The position numbers and the translations under genes are program-made. From assembly GCF_000208745.1 (NCBI RefSeq), contig NC_030850.1, positions 31,459,674-31,523,673 on the forward strand: a stretch of DNA of 64,000 nucleotides, written 5' to 3'. How positions within the stretch are numbered: the stretch's first letter is position 1; the number at the start of each line of letters is the position of its first letter. Shown here piece after piece: positions 11,772-24,261 of this stretch. Below the pieces are notes generated by a model that was not told the origin of the DNA, did not search any database, and was given only the letters and a program-made list of their open reading frames with translations. This DNA is from Theobroma cacao. Taxonomy: Eukaryota; Streptophyta; Magnoliopsida; Malvales; Malvaceae.

Positions 11772-12693
11772 AAAATGCTCCCACGCCTCAATCTCCCAAT
11801 CAAATGGATTTCATCTAAGCTGGACATGCCAACGTCAAGCTTGATTATCCCATGTACCGAACTCGATGATCTTTCTTGATTTATTTTCGCTAAAGTAAAA
11901 ATTTGAGGAAAAATAACACGGAGGATGACCCCATCAATCCACTCATCTTCCCAAAAGTGAATTTTGGCACCATTGCCCACCATGAAGCCAATACTTGCCC
12001 ACAACAAAGAAGAAAAACTCCTCGAGGGAATAAGAGGGTAAGTAATGGTTTTCCACATAGAGGACGGTCACTTGCCACTCGAGTCCAATGGGATAAGGCT
12101 CAAAGAATTCCCTCCCATTTTGGCGTTAAGAATGGTTCTCCATAGACTTTCACTTCCCTCACTATACTTCCAAATCCATTTATTCAGCAAAGCTTTGTTT
12201 TTCAACTAAAAATCTGTAAAACCAAGACCACCTTTTTCCTTTGAAGTGCAAACCAAGTCCCAATCCACCTAGTGAATTCTCCTTTTATCACTAGAGCCAC
12301 TCCAAAAGAAACGCCTCTAGATTCTATCAAGCTCCTCCTTGACCCCTTGCGGCATTTCAAACAACGACGTGAAATAAACTGACAAACTCTCCAACACCGA
12401 TTTGATCATAGTAACTCACCCTCTGCTAGAGAGGATTTTAGACTTCCATCCCGTAAGCTTTGCCTCAAATCTCTCAATCACAGGCTCCAAATAGCAATGG
12501 AATGGTGTCTAGCTCTAAGTGGCAATCCTAGATAAGTTGTTGGCAGAGAACCAACAGCATAAGGTATTATGTTAGCCTATGACTGTAACACATCACCCAC
12601 CTTAACTCCGAACAAGTTGCTTTTACAAAAGTTGATTTTTAATCCCGATATCACTTGGAAGCACCGTAGCACTCTCTTGATATTAAGGACGCT
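11720..12693 (-). pseudogene. LINE ORF2 region between RT and zinc-binding segment, broken
   Basis: This continues the same element on the minus strand. Partial frames such as 12058-11720 (containing NGAKIHFWEDEWIDG) are typical of plant LINE and RT-derived proteins after the RT thumb. Frameshifts separate it from the RT frame at 12948-12694 and from the RNase H frame. Confidence 0.7.
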
Positions 12694-13594
12694 CTAGATA
12701 TCCGAGGTACTGAAAATCATCGTGTCGTCCGCATATTGAAGATGAGAGACCATGATTCCGCTATTCCTAATCTCAATGCCCTTACACAGATCACATGCCA
12801 CTGCTTTATTCATTAAGGCAATGAAGACTTCTGCAACAAGATTAAAGAGGAACGGTGATAAGGGACACCCTTGTCTTAATTCACGCTTCATTTTCACTTG
12901 CCTAGTTGGGGATCCATTGACCAAAATCGAGACAGCAGCAATAGACACACATGACTCAATCCACGTCCTTCATTGATCTTTGAAGCCCATTTTCCTCATC
13001 ACAAATAGTAAAAATTTCCAATCAACACTATCGTAAGCTTTCTCAAAATCAACTTTGAAGGAAACACCCCTTTCTTCGCTCTTGCGCAAGTAGTCCATGA
13101 GCTCATTAGCTATAAGTTCACAATCAGTAATTTGTTTGCCTTTGATGAAAGCAAATTGATTTGGCCCCACAACCTCCTCCATAACTTTTCTCAGTTTGTT
13201 AGCCAACATTTTAGTGACCACTTTGTAGATGCAACCTACTAGGCTGATTGGTCTATACTCATTCAAGGCAGTTGGGTTATTATTTTTAGGGATAAGTGTA
13301 ATAAAGGAGCCATTAATCTTCTTATCAAAGCAGCTAGAGACATAAAAGTTATGCACTCATTACCTCATCCTTTATTTTGGACCATTGGGCTTTCAGGAAA
13401 TTAAAGTTAAAACCTTCTGGTCCAGGCGCTTTATTCCCATCACAGCTAAAGATAGCTTGTTTGACCTCCTCCTTTGAGAATGGCTTCTCCAAGCTTCGAG
13501 CGGATCCATTAGACAACATCTTGATCTCCAACACCCAATCCTTAAGTTCAGCCACATTTCGATCCCCATACAACTTCTCAAAGTACCTCGTCAC
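12694..13594 (-). pseudogene. LINE ORF2 reverse transcriptase, broken into three frames
   Basis: Characteristic non-LTR RT blocks are visible in order: NKAPGPEGFNFNFLK (near 13430), SFITLIPKNNNPTALNEYRP (near 13300), FKVDFEKAYDSVDW (near 13040), RQGCPLSPFLFNLVAE (near 12870) and QYADDTMIF (near 12730) with the catalytic ADD. At least two frame breaks, near 13350 and 12960, interrupt the domain. Confidence 0.9.
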
Positions 13595-14228
13595 CTATTC
13601 TCTAATGCCTTGCAGATCCTCAATCACTTTTCCATTGATCTTTAGACGGTCGATCATATTCCTTCTCCTTCGTGCAGAAACTAAAGCGTGGAAGAACTTA
13701 GTGTTTCTGTCCCCCTCGAGAAACCACCTTACCCTTGATTTCTGGTGCCAATAACGTTCCTCTTGTCTGTAGAGAGTCCATAGTTCATACCTCATTTTCC
13801 TAATCTCTTCTTTGAAAGAGACATCTGTCGATCTGTTCTGCCATTCAATCATTTTTTTTAAATTCACCCTCAAGAGTAGCAATCTTTTTTTGGGAGCCGT
13901 TCCACTTGTTTGCCTACCATTCCTTAATTGTCGGTTTGATAGATCTTAGCCTCTGCCATAAATTTCCCTGACCATTGATCTTACAACCGTTTTCTTCCCA
14001 TGCCTCAGCAAAAACTTCTTGGAACCCATTGTCTTCCAACTAGTGATTAAAAAATCTAAATGGTTTAGGACCCCACTGGACACATTTCTCTCCCAAAACA
14101 ACCGAATTATGGTCTGAAAGCGAAGATGGTAAACACCACTGTCTCATAAACTGAAAATTTTCAAGCACTGACTCATTAACAAGGAAGCGATCAAGCCTAC
14201 TGAAGACCACATCATCCTTATTATTAGC

Positions 14229-14801
14229 TTATGTAAATTTACTGTCGCCCATTGGAAGGTCGACCAGCTCAACAATATTAACAAAATTCTGAAACTCTTC
14301 CATCTCCTTGTGATCTGAATATGCCCTCAACCTCTCATCTGGCCTTAAGACGTCATTAAAGTCCCCTCCTAAGCACCATGGGATCTCAAACTCCCTCATT
14401 TTCTTAATGAGTGTATCCCACAATTCTATCTTCAGCTTCTCCTTTGATGGTGCATAAATATTACCGATTTCGATTCTTCAGTTCCCTTTTTTGACATTTC
14501 CAACTAGAAGAATGAAGTTCTTGTTTAGGATTTTAGCTTCAACCTTTATAAAGTCCTTCTGCCATAGAGATACAAGACCTCCAGATGCCCTATTGGAGTC
14601 CACCCATACCCCTTTGTACATCTCTTTAACCCTCAACGCATCAACTATTCTGTTATTAGTTGTTTGCAGCTTGGATTCTTGAAGCATGACCACATTAGGA
14701 CTGACATTACTAATTTGTTTACCCGTAGCTCTTTGTTTCTCACACTTTTCTAAACCCCTCACATTCCAAGTTAATAGTATCATGGAAAGGTATGACCCCA
14801 C
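14229..14801 (-). pseudogene. LINE ORF2 N-terminal endonuclease, broken
   Basis: The frame starts near 14783 with MILLTWNVRGL, the usual start of plant LINE ORF2 endonucleases. It continues with VVMLQESKLQ (catalytic Glu). After a stop it resumes with WCLGGDFNDVLRPDER (the GDFN block). The remaining 13595-14228 part of ORF2 is present only as scrambled frames (for example 13882-13595). Confidence 0.88.
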
Positions 14802-15121
14802 ACTTGATTACCTTCTCCCCGTACTCACATTGTCCACTCCGCCATCATCTCTTTTTCAAGCTTTGTGAATTCATTAGTGACAGCCTCCTTGCTATCAACG
14901 AAAAACAAACCCAACTTGCAAGCTGTATTCCAAGTGTTCTCGCCTTCCCTTTTTAAATTGCTGTTCTTAAGCCGATCGTCACTCTCTGATGTCCTTATCT
15001 CTGGCAGGCTTTCATTGCTCTCCTGAACACTACCTCCCTTACATATTTCCTTGCTTTCCCCTTCCCTACTGGCTCCTTAGCTTTAATTCTCCCTTGTACA
15101 CCTTTCTCAGCACTTTTAAGC

Positions 15122-17226
15122 CTACCCCTTGTCACCCATCTGAACCAGATCCATTTTGTTGACTATCTTTGTCTTTCCGCATTTAGCTTTACTAAGCTTC
15201 ACATTTTTTTCACTTCTCATCAACAATCCCCTCCCAATTAAGCCTCCATTAATTCTAAAACTTGATTTGCTTTTTGATTTCTTCATCTTCTTAACCATGT
15301 GTGCCAGTGTTAGGCCCTCGTCCATACTGTTGGAAGTTTCTCGTGAGATAGATCCGCCATCCCCACTTTGTTTTGTCATTTCCTCTGTTAAGTTCATCTT
15401 ATCGTTCAGTTTCACAACTTCATTATTCCAGCCACTAGACTTTTCCCCCTCAGGGCTTAAGCTTGCTTCCCCACAGTTCACCACTATATTCTTTTTAAAT
15501 ATGTGCTTAATTAATCCACAAGGCTTCTCACCATTTAGATTCTCTTCATACTTAAATTTCACTTGATTGGGCTTTTCCATTTTACTAGTAGAGCTGAACT
15601 CCCAATGTTTGGAAAATGGACCCATATTCTTTGGTAGGATAACTAGACCGCCCCCACAATCCATCATGTTAATCTCATAGGACCCCTCCAACTCTCCACA
15701 CCCTATAGGAGGACCAACGTGATAGGCCCATCCATCCACCACTTTTATCTTTTGGAGGTAAGACCTTAAACCTATCACATCAATCTCACTAGATTCACAA
15801 TCCTCCCCTTCATCCTCTTCAAGCACTGGTTGCTAGATTTTTTTCCCTTTTCGATGAGTAGTCGGCTGAACCTCAATCTCATTACCACCTCCACACTCAA
15901 CCTTTTTACATACAGATCTAGTGGTAATTCCTTTTTGACCTTCAGTCTTTAACTTTTTAATTTGAATTTGGTTATCAATCACTTTTTTTGCCTAATTCCC
16001 GAGGCCAAACTACTACAGCTATTGTTATCCTTTTGTCTCATCTTCTCCAACATCAAGGCTGTAGTTTGTCGGCGTTTATCTTCACTTGGGTTATCGTCCG
16101 GCTGAGGGAACACCCTCTTGGTTTGGGAGTCATTCACATTCAGTTCAATCGAAGTTTGGATCTCATAAGTCGTACCTCGTATGCTCAATTTCACAGGTTG
16201 GGGGAAATTTTCTTGGTTCTGTACCTCAACTTAAACCATGGCTTCACCAAACTTGCTTTTGCTCTTGGTCTTATTGTCAATAGAAATGAATTTCCCCCAT
16301 GTGTTACCCAGAGCTTTAAAAATGTCTTCATGCCATAAATGCCATGGAACATTTTTGACTTTCAGCTAGACCACAAAACTGCTACATTTATTCCCCTTAA
16401 ATGGCTGAAGAGACTGGAACCATGGTTCGAAGATTTCCCAATACAATTCAGTGAGCAATTCCATTTCCCCCTTCTTGTCAAATGTGACAAGCACCTGCTC
16501 CTTGTCAATCTCCGTTAAAACAACCATTACTCTGTCTTTTGATAGACTCATTTGTATTTCCTCAATCGTGTGACCTTTTCTTATTTTCCCTACGGCGTTG
16601 CAAAAACCCACTACATGTCATCTCCATCATAGATATCATCACAGGTCAACTCCAGATAAGCCGCTCCTCCACTAGTCTTAGTGGGGTTGATAGTTGGCGC
16701 CCTCCCATTTAGAGGTGGGAAGTAGTTTCCACTAACCACATCTTTGAAGGACCGACCTTCATGGGTGGTCCCTACAGCACCAAACCTGTTCAAACTGGTC
16801 ATCTCCTCTGTTTTGCAAGTTCCAAATTTCCTTCACGAGGTTGCCTACTTCACTAAAAGATGTCTGCCGTCCATAATAGAATTATCACCCCTTTCAATGG
16901 CTCTAAGCATCTCATCCTTTCCTTTGAAGCGTACAAAGGCATAATTCCCCCTACCATGGTCATTCCCTTTTTTTAGAAAAACATCCAGGACAGTGCCAAA
17001 AGGACAGAACCAATTTTTGATGTTAATCTATGAAGCGTTTAGACTGATATTTCCAACAAAAATGGAGAAAAGGCTATCCCTCCACTTCTGGATACTTTGC
17101 GAAACTCTAGCATTCCATGCCTTCCGTCCATCTTGCTTTGGATTTGGTTTGTCAAGGTTCCTCCGATCTCCAGAATCCAAAGGAGCTCTGCCGTACACCT
17201 TCTCTCATGACCCTCTCTCTAATTGA
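15122..17226 (-). pseudogene. LINE ORF1, RNA-binding protein with RRM, broken
   Basis: Reading the minus strand gives RNP2-like SIFVGNISLNAS (about 17065) and RNP1-like GRGNYAFVRFKGKDEM (about 16960), then the plant LINE ORF1 block GRSFKDVVSG (about 16755). A globular region follows (16611-16366) and then a Lys-rich tail (15826-15122). Internal stops divide it into at least four frames. Such ORF1 proteins bind the element RNA. Confidence 0.8.
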
Positions 17227-17230
17227 TTGA

Positions 17231-18968
17231 CTCCATTCTAGGAATGACTTGGCAAATATGCTTGTTTAACTCTTCTTTCCAATAACATAGTTTAGCCTTG
17301 TAATCTTGTCTAGATAGTTAATTTTGGTTATTATTTAGTTTTTAAAAAATTAGTTTATAATATAATATTATACAAAAAATAATGAGAATAATTATTATAA
17401 GTGAAATACTATTTAACGCAGATCAATTAAAATAAATACAATATTATTTTATGTGAAACAATTAATACAAGTGTGACAACTACTTCGCACATGATAATCA
17501 TTTCATACAGATAGTAGTAAAAGCAATCCGAAATAAGTGATAGGGTTCACGAGTTATTTTTATTTTGAGATGTTTTGAAAAATTTGACTTAATAGTTCAA
17601 ATATGAAGGTAGTTAAAAGGTTTCCTCTTAACTTTTTCCTAATTCCTTTTACCTCATGTACCTATACACGTACATCTTCTCTCTTAATTTATTCTTATAT
17701 AGCTTTTCCTATACACTTCCTTCATTTACTTTCTACTAAAAAGTAAATTTTATTATATTATTATTAACAGTTATAAAATTTATTACTTTAATAGTCATAT
17801 AATAGATTTTTAACCATTATCAACATTAAAAACTCAATAACGGTCACCCAATATTAAAACCCTTCTTAATAAGGTTATTTATTATATGCATTAAAATTTA
17901 TTTTTGAGTAATCGTCATTTTTAATACTATATACAGAATTTTAGAATTCATTTGAGGACTTTTGAGTAAACCTTCTCTTTTCCGAAGCTTAAACACTCTC
18001 ATCCAGAGCTTCTTTCTAAATTCTTTGTCTAGCCCTCTTCTACTTAGTGTTTCTCAGCTTCACTCTACCACTAGTCTATTTTTTACTTATTTTCAATCTT
18101 AGTTTACTACTTTGACAATTCGGTTATCATTCACCTATAAACCCTTGGTCTATTCTTTACTTATCTTTAATAATTACTTTGCTATTCATATATTTTCTTT
18201 TACATACCATGGCACTTAATATTTCAAAAATTGCTCTACTCTTCCTCTTAGTCACTTTCGATGCTTTTTTTGCTGCAAAATAGTATTTTATTAAAATAAA
18301 TAAAAAGCTTTGATATTTTATACGAAGCAATGGGTTTCCCCCTGAAAATATGTTGCATCTGTTTTTTCTCTTTTTCAAATTTTCATTTTGTAAATATTTG
18401 TCGGCGGGATCAAGTTCTAAAGATTTCAACAAACATAAAGAAATGTATAATTTTAAATTCGCAAAATTCTTACTCGATTGTTTCGCCTTATACAACATAC
18501 ACCCTTCTTGCCAGTCGCTCGGAAGCAGAGGAATAGTGGAGTTTCTGATTCATCTAAGCTAAAGCCTAGTTTGATCCTCCTTCCCACTTTTCAATGTTGT
18601 AAGCCACATGCTAGAACTATTCGGAGGTAACTGAACTCATGTGTGCATAGAAATCTGAGATCTTTAACGCCTTTGAGAAGGACAAATTTAAATTCATACG
18701 CTTGTTAACTATTCCTTTTCAGGCTGGAGTCCGGACAAATTGTGATGAGGCGAACAGTAGAGCCAGAGGAAAAAGACACAAGAGTTTCCGATATATTCAG
18801 AGTGAACAGGGCGTTAAAAACAAGAATAACTATGTAGAAGGCTGCCCTTATATTTCAAAATAAATGTAACAGGGGTAGAGATATGATCTCAGGGTAGAGC
18901 TAGTCAAACAAGAAGGAATCCAATTACTACTATTTACCAGGTAGAGTAGTTCACAAAGCCGTGTAACA
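17231..18968. other. Intergenic AT-rich DNA, upstream region of the USP-kinase gene
   Basis: No gene or clear repeat was recognised. Short frames at 18157-18498 (minus) and 18330-18562 (plus) are low-complexity and lack family features. The last 250 bp before 18969 are purine-rich and probably hold the promoter and leader of the next gene. Confidence 0.45.
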
Positions 18969-21659
18969 ATGACGACTAGAAAAAGGAGGGAGAGCATACA
19001 GAGAGCGATTGTTGTTTTAGAGGGAGAAAAAGTCTCCACCGAGAAGACAGGCATCGCCCCACTATGGAGGGCCTCGAAATATGTGAGTAATACTGAGGAT
19101 GAAATTTTAGTTCTCACCCTTCTCTCCGTGGATGGATCCGGACCATCTTCCAGTAAAGGCTTTCATGGAGATCATCAATGTAATTATACATGTGAAGAAT
19201 ATTCGTATAGCAGATACCTGCGCCAAGAGATCAGCCAAAGGAAGGACGATTACAGGCGAATTTTCAGGCCTTTCTATGAAAGATGCAAAAGCAATGGAGT
19301 AAGTCTTCTAGCTGTTCGTATGCTTGCAACTACTGGTGACTGACTTTGACTTGGCTTTGGCAAGTTGTTAAGTTGTTAGTCTTTTCCCTCAATCTATTCT
19401 AAGCAGGTCAATTTCCTGGAACGCAAATTAACAATAAACAAAAGGGGGAAACAGATTTGTTTTAGTTTTATCTCTGAGTTATTAGCATGTTCAAACTTCC
19501 CTTGATTTTGTGCCTGACAATACTTTCAATTTTTATTCTTCACACCAACTTTTCTGTATTACAGGTGAAGTTTCAGGTAAAGATTGCTGCAGGCTGCCAA
19601 CCAATGGATATCATAACCGAAGAGGCAAACAATGCTGGGGCCACTTGGATTATCATAGATAGGTTACTGCCTTATATTCCTTTATTCTTCCTTTTCCAGT
19701 TTCTCTTAGTGCTGCCAGGTACTACAAATTAAATCATGGCTTTGTCTATATTCATTAGCTAGCTTTGGAGAGATTATACAATGAAGTTTCACAATGTTTC
19801 TTCATCCATATTTAATAAGCCTTAGGAAGTCAAACAATCTGTAAACCTATAAACTGATGTTTGTGAGAAAGCAAGGAATACTCTGGCCCCAATTGTTAGT
19901 CCACACTAGATGTTAATTTTTGTTTATTCGTGCAGTACCTTTGCAAGACACTTGACTTTCCGGCTGAGTGGCACTGAATGTAATGTAACATTGGTGAGTG
20001 ATGTGGAAGAGGCCATAGTTCAGAATCCCTTGATTGCAAGGGATGAGCCAGAAAGCTTAATGCTCATGGAAGTAACACATAATCCCAAGTCTCCAAAGCT
20101 GATGAGGGGATCAACATCACAAGAGGAGCCATCCATTAGTCATTGGCCAAGCACAAGTAGAGAAATTGAACAGGAAAAAATGCGTCGGCCACTTCTAGAA
20201 AATGAAACAGCGGGCAATGTTAGCACAAGAGTTTCTGAGGCTGATTTTATGGTAGAAAAGCCAGAGCAGCTAAGCTGGGAAGTGATTGTGCAAATAACAA
20301 ACAGATTTTCTACAAGGGCTTGGAATAACAAGGACAAGATCTATAGCACCTATACTGGATATTTTGAGAATCAGTCTGTATTGGTAAAGAAATTTGCGGC
20401 ATATTCCGGAGGCATTCTTGAAGCAGAAATAAGAGCGGCCTTGTCTATGCACCATAGGAACATAATGAGTCTGACAGGTTACCATCAGAGTGAAAAGGGA
20501 ACAATTTTAATCTTTCCTCTCCTACAAGGAGTGACATTAGACAGATACATTAGGGGTTAGTCCTATAATCCTACCGTTGATATATTCATTCCGAATAATT
20601 TTCAAAAAGGGCTTCATTTTTTAGCAGGCTCCGGAAGAATGGAGTTGAAATTTCAGGCTAGACTGAAGATTGCCAAAGGTATAGCACATGGTGTTCGCTA
20701 CATGCATGAAGAATGTCCACAAGGGCCCGTTGTCCACGGTGATTTGAAAGCCTGCAACATTTTTCTAGGGCGTGATTTGCAGCCCATGGTAAAATATCTT
20801 AAAACCAAATCCATTACGAGGATATCACCTTCATATTTTAGTCATGCTTTCTTTTTCCAAATTCTATTAGATTTCTGGCTTCGGAAAGGCTACATGGCTT
20901 CGTTTCGAACAAGTATCATCAAACTCCAAGAATAGGTATGGATGTGCTTTCAGCAAAGGAAGTTCCTCATTATTCCAAGAGATTCACTTTTATAACATTC
21001 AGATATATATTGACTGTAGTCCTATATGTATACCTTACTGTCAATCATTAAGGGCAACTTTCTTTTATTGGGTAATTAAGTAAAAGCAACTTTTGTTGAT
21101 AATTAAAGGTGCATCGTCGTGGATTCTTTATGCGATGAATCAATGGCGTTGGTGAAAAGCGATGTCCTATCATTCGGAGTTCTGCTCTTGAGACTGTTTT
21201 GCCGAACATCAGCCCCTGAGGATGACAAAAGTTTAATTGAGTGGGTTAGTAGTCTATTAACATCAGCTTGATCTGCTCAGAAATTCTTTATTTTTATTTT
21301 TTCCATTTCAGCCTCATCAATGCCATAACATATGGGATTTTGGCAGGCCCGGCCATTGATGCTGAAAAGAAAATTCCATGAGCTATTGGAGGAAGACTCA
21401 GATTTCTCGGACATGCATGGGATTTACAGAGTGATGACTGCTGCAACTGCATGTACAAGGACTAAGCCAAGTTCACGACCCTACATGACTCAGGTATATT
21501 TATGACGGCCCCCTTGTTATTGCTGCAGAATCCTTCCTTGATTTAAGCTATAGCCTATAGATCACTTGCTTCTTTATCCCCAATCGACAGGTAATCTGCC
21601 TTCTTAAAGCAGAGCAGTTTTGTGCTATGCAAACATCTCCATCAGACAGCAGCATGTAA
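18969..21659 (+). CDS. USP-like domain fused to a probable pseudokinase (541 aa)
   Basis: Eight GT-AG exons keep one frame: 18969-19298, 19565-19662, 19936-20555, 20628-20788, 20871-20935, 21109-21244, 21347-21493, 21591-21659. The N-terminus (about 1-165) looks like a universal-stress/adenine-nucleotide-hydrolase fold (RAIVVLEGEK, WIIIDSTFARHL, CNVTLV). An acidic linker follows, then a kinase domain from about residue 235. Kinase motifs are decayed. No glycine loop is visible; VLVKKF keeps the Lys; EAEIRAALSMHHRNI keeps the helix C Glu; HRD reads HGDLKACN; DFG reads SGFG. The activation segment is very short and APE is not recognisable, while SDVLSFGVLL of subdomain IX is kept. It resembles plant USP-kinase proteins annotated as inactive kinases. 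It is likely cytosolic, with a binding or scaffold role; its partner is unknown. Confidence 0.8.
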
Positions 21660-23749
21660 AGGGGAACCAGAAATTCTTTCAAGGTCAGCACCCAAAAGGA
21701 GAAGGCTCAATTGGTTGGCATTTTTGACAAAAATGAAAACCGAGGAAAGCTTCAAACATCTGTTTATCATTGACACTAGGGAAGAAGGACAAGAACTAGA
21801 GCAATGTTACTTCCCCCTTTTCCCCTTTTGTATTATGTCCTACTGATCAGGGATTTTTCAATGTGAGTGGTTGAATGAATATATACATTATTATCATCTT
21901 TGTTGACTTACTATACTCTGTTCATGTAGCGTCAAAAGCAAAATATTCCGACAAGCTCTCATCAAATTAAAAAGGTTAACTATATTGACTTCTGAGAAAG
22001 ACAGCTTCACCATCTTCCCCTGTTCTTTGAAGCAGATGAAAGGGAATACCAGCATACAACCAAGAAACATGCCCGATTACCATTGATAACACAGACTGCA
22101 TATTCTTTCAATTAAGCTTTCATATCCATGGTTCTTTCTAGTGATCCTTCGGATGACAGAGATTTAATATTGGAATTTTCACCCTCCAAGTTCAAAAAAT
22201 TATTATAAAATAAAATCATCACCGTGTACAACTTAAATTTAGTTGTATTGTAAAAAGATTCTTAAAAATCTATTGAAAAAATCCTTGAAAATTCATACTA
22301 GTATTATTTATTCAATTAATCTTAACATGATTGCTTGAGCAATTTGGCTATAGAACTACCGCACTTCATTCAAATGACTCCTTTGCTAATTTTATTCGTC
22401 AAACCTAAACTCCATTAACCATGAAAGAGTTAAGTAGTAAATGGTTTCTTACCTTTTTGGCCATAATATGATAAAGGTTTCTCACCTTTGATCCGTCCAT
22501 TACGAACACTCTGCAGATTGATTATTTTGTCCAAATACCAGATCCAAATTAAAAGCCTTTGAAACTTTATACTAGTAATGGCTTATAATGCTCTTCACTT
22601 TTAGGCCTTTAGCCCCCGGCCACTATGAAACATTACCTCAACTTAGGCCAAATTCCACAATGCCTGTAGTGCAAATCTATTGTTTTCATCAATACCTATT
22701 GTTTCATAGGCAAAACACATAGGTATTGTGCAAATCTTGTAGACATAAAAAATGCCTGTTGTTTTCATCATGTTTAAAGAAAACAAAACACAGTGTTGTT
22801 TCCTCGGATGTTCTAAATATCCGGGAAAAACTATTGAACTCGTTGTGAACAAAGCATCTGGGAGAGCCATGAAAATGCCAAACACTTTGATTCCGCCGCA
22901 GAGCCTCAACTGAACAAGCAACCACTGCTTACCATATGCCGCAGATTGACTTGGCATCTACCCTTTTTAAGTTAAGAAAACAAAATTCTGTTGGGACATA
23001 TTTTGTTCTTCAATCACACTTAAATTATTAGAGGCATGGAATTCCATGCTTCAGATATTAAGCTGTCTCAACTCTCAACAGGTCTTGCAGATGCTTTTCC
23101 ATATTTCTTTTGTCCACATCCTGCTTTGCTTGGTTTCATTGAAAGAAACAAACCAAGGACCAAGGTGTTATACATAAATCATGTGATACAATCATCCAGT
23201 ATTGCTGAATAAATTTATAGCCACCTTTGACATGCACTAAAAATCTACCATTTATTTGTTAAAAGAGAAAAAAAAGCTGTAATTTTATGATTGAAATTCA
23301 TAAGTCAATAATTGTATAATTGATGTACTGTCGATCATTAAAAAGATCAGAACTCTTAACAAAATAATTTTTTAATAAATAAATAATAAAAAAACATATT
23401 TAAAAATAAACCTTAGAAAGCATAAAATATTATCCTTTCTCTGCAGACCGCACCTCCAGTGATCTTGGCATACCAATGGTTAATAGATGGTTCCGTCATT
23501 CCCCAAGCACCCGCACATTGGATGAAGGGAAAGACTGCGCAAATGGATCGGGCACACCTCTTCTTTTCTACTCACATTTTGAATCAAAACGGAAAATACA
23601 ATCTTTACCTCGACTACCACTAGAAGTTGGAAAATTGTTAATTTTCTTAATTATAACTTAATTAATGGAATTTATGGATTTGAGTTACCATTATACTTTC
23701 TTCATTGTAGTAATACACTCACCATTTATTCTAAATTAAATTAAAAAAA
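21660..23749. other. Intergenic DNA after the pseudokinase gene
   Basis: The 3' flank of the kinase gene is followed by AT-rich DNA. The minus frame 22643-22957 (104 codons) has no recognised domain. Its DNA contains imperfect local repeats around TATTGTTTTCATCA (22679-22693 and 22750-22770). Nothing else can be supported. Confidence 0.45.
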
Positions 23750-24261
23750 GTATAATATTCAAAAAACATTTAAATCATTTTAAAAAATTTAAATAAATTC
23801 TTATTCTTTTATTACGTTTAATCAATCTCTTATACTTTATTTTAAGTTAAATAAACCCTTATCACTAATGATTGATTAATTCTCATTAATGAAAATGATA
23901 TTTATCATTTTATATCCATATAACACTAATATAGTATTGATGTAAATGGTAAAAAATATCATATAATCATGTTATTATATCAAATTAACATGTCATTTCA
24001 TCATTAATTATAATTTATTAATATGTCACATTATTATTAATTATGATATATTAACATATAATGTTAGTACCACGTGATATATAATGAAAAATGATATTTT
24101 AACTAAGTTAATCATTAATAATAAAAGTTTATTTGACTAAAAAAAAGATTAAGAGTTTATTTGATTCAAAGTAAAAGTATAAAAATTTGAGTGAGTATAA
24201 TAAAAATATAATGACTTACTTAAATTTTCTTACAAAGTATAGAGATTTTTTAAAATATTAT
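23750..24261. mobile_element. AT-rich MULE-like MITE, copy 2, with 9-bp direct repeats
   Basis: The left end GTATAATATTCAAAAAACA and the reverse complement of the right end ATAATATTTTAAAAAATC are inverted repeats. ATTAAAAAA flanks both sides (23740-23748 and 24262-24270), a 9-bp duplication of the size made by Mutator-like transposases. The arms and interior match the element at about 5060-5575. It has no coding capacity, so it would be mobilised in trans. The AT-richness of the flanks weakens the target-duplication evidence. Confidence 0.6.

Larger units (their letters stand above)
10148..17230 (-). mobile_element. Full-length but mutated L1-type LINE (ORF1 + EN-RT-RNase H)
   Basis: On the minus strand the order is ORF1 with an RRM (about 17080-15122), then ORF2 with apurinic endonuclease (14801-14229), reverse transcriptase (13594-12694), a zinc-binding segment and RNase H (11771-10641), a 3' untranslated region and an A tail (T run at 10148-10157 on the plus strand). 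This is the layout of plant L1 elements that have gained an RNase H domain. Many stops and frameshifts break both ORFs, so it cannot move by itself. I found no convincing target-site duplication; the 5' end near 17230 is estimated. Confidence 0.9.

Noticed and set aside
10128..17260. Possible LINE target duplication (GACTTGG at 10133 and about 17245)
   Set aside because: A match of only seven bases at uncertain distance from the element ends is not convincing.
22643..22957. 104-codon minus frame downstream of the pseudokinase gene
   Set aside because: No domain, intron or start-context support; the local sequence contains simple imperfect repeats.
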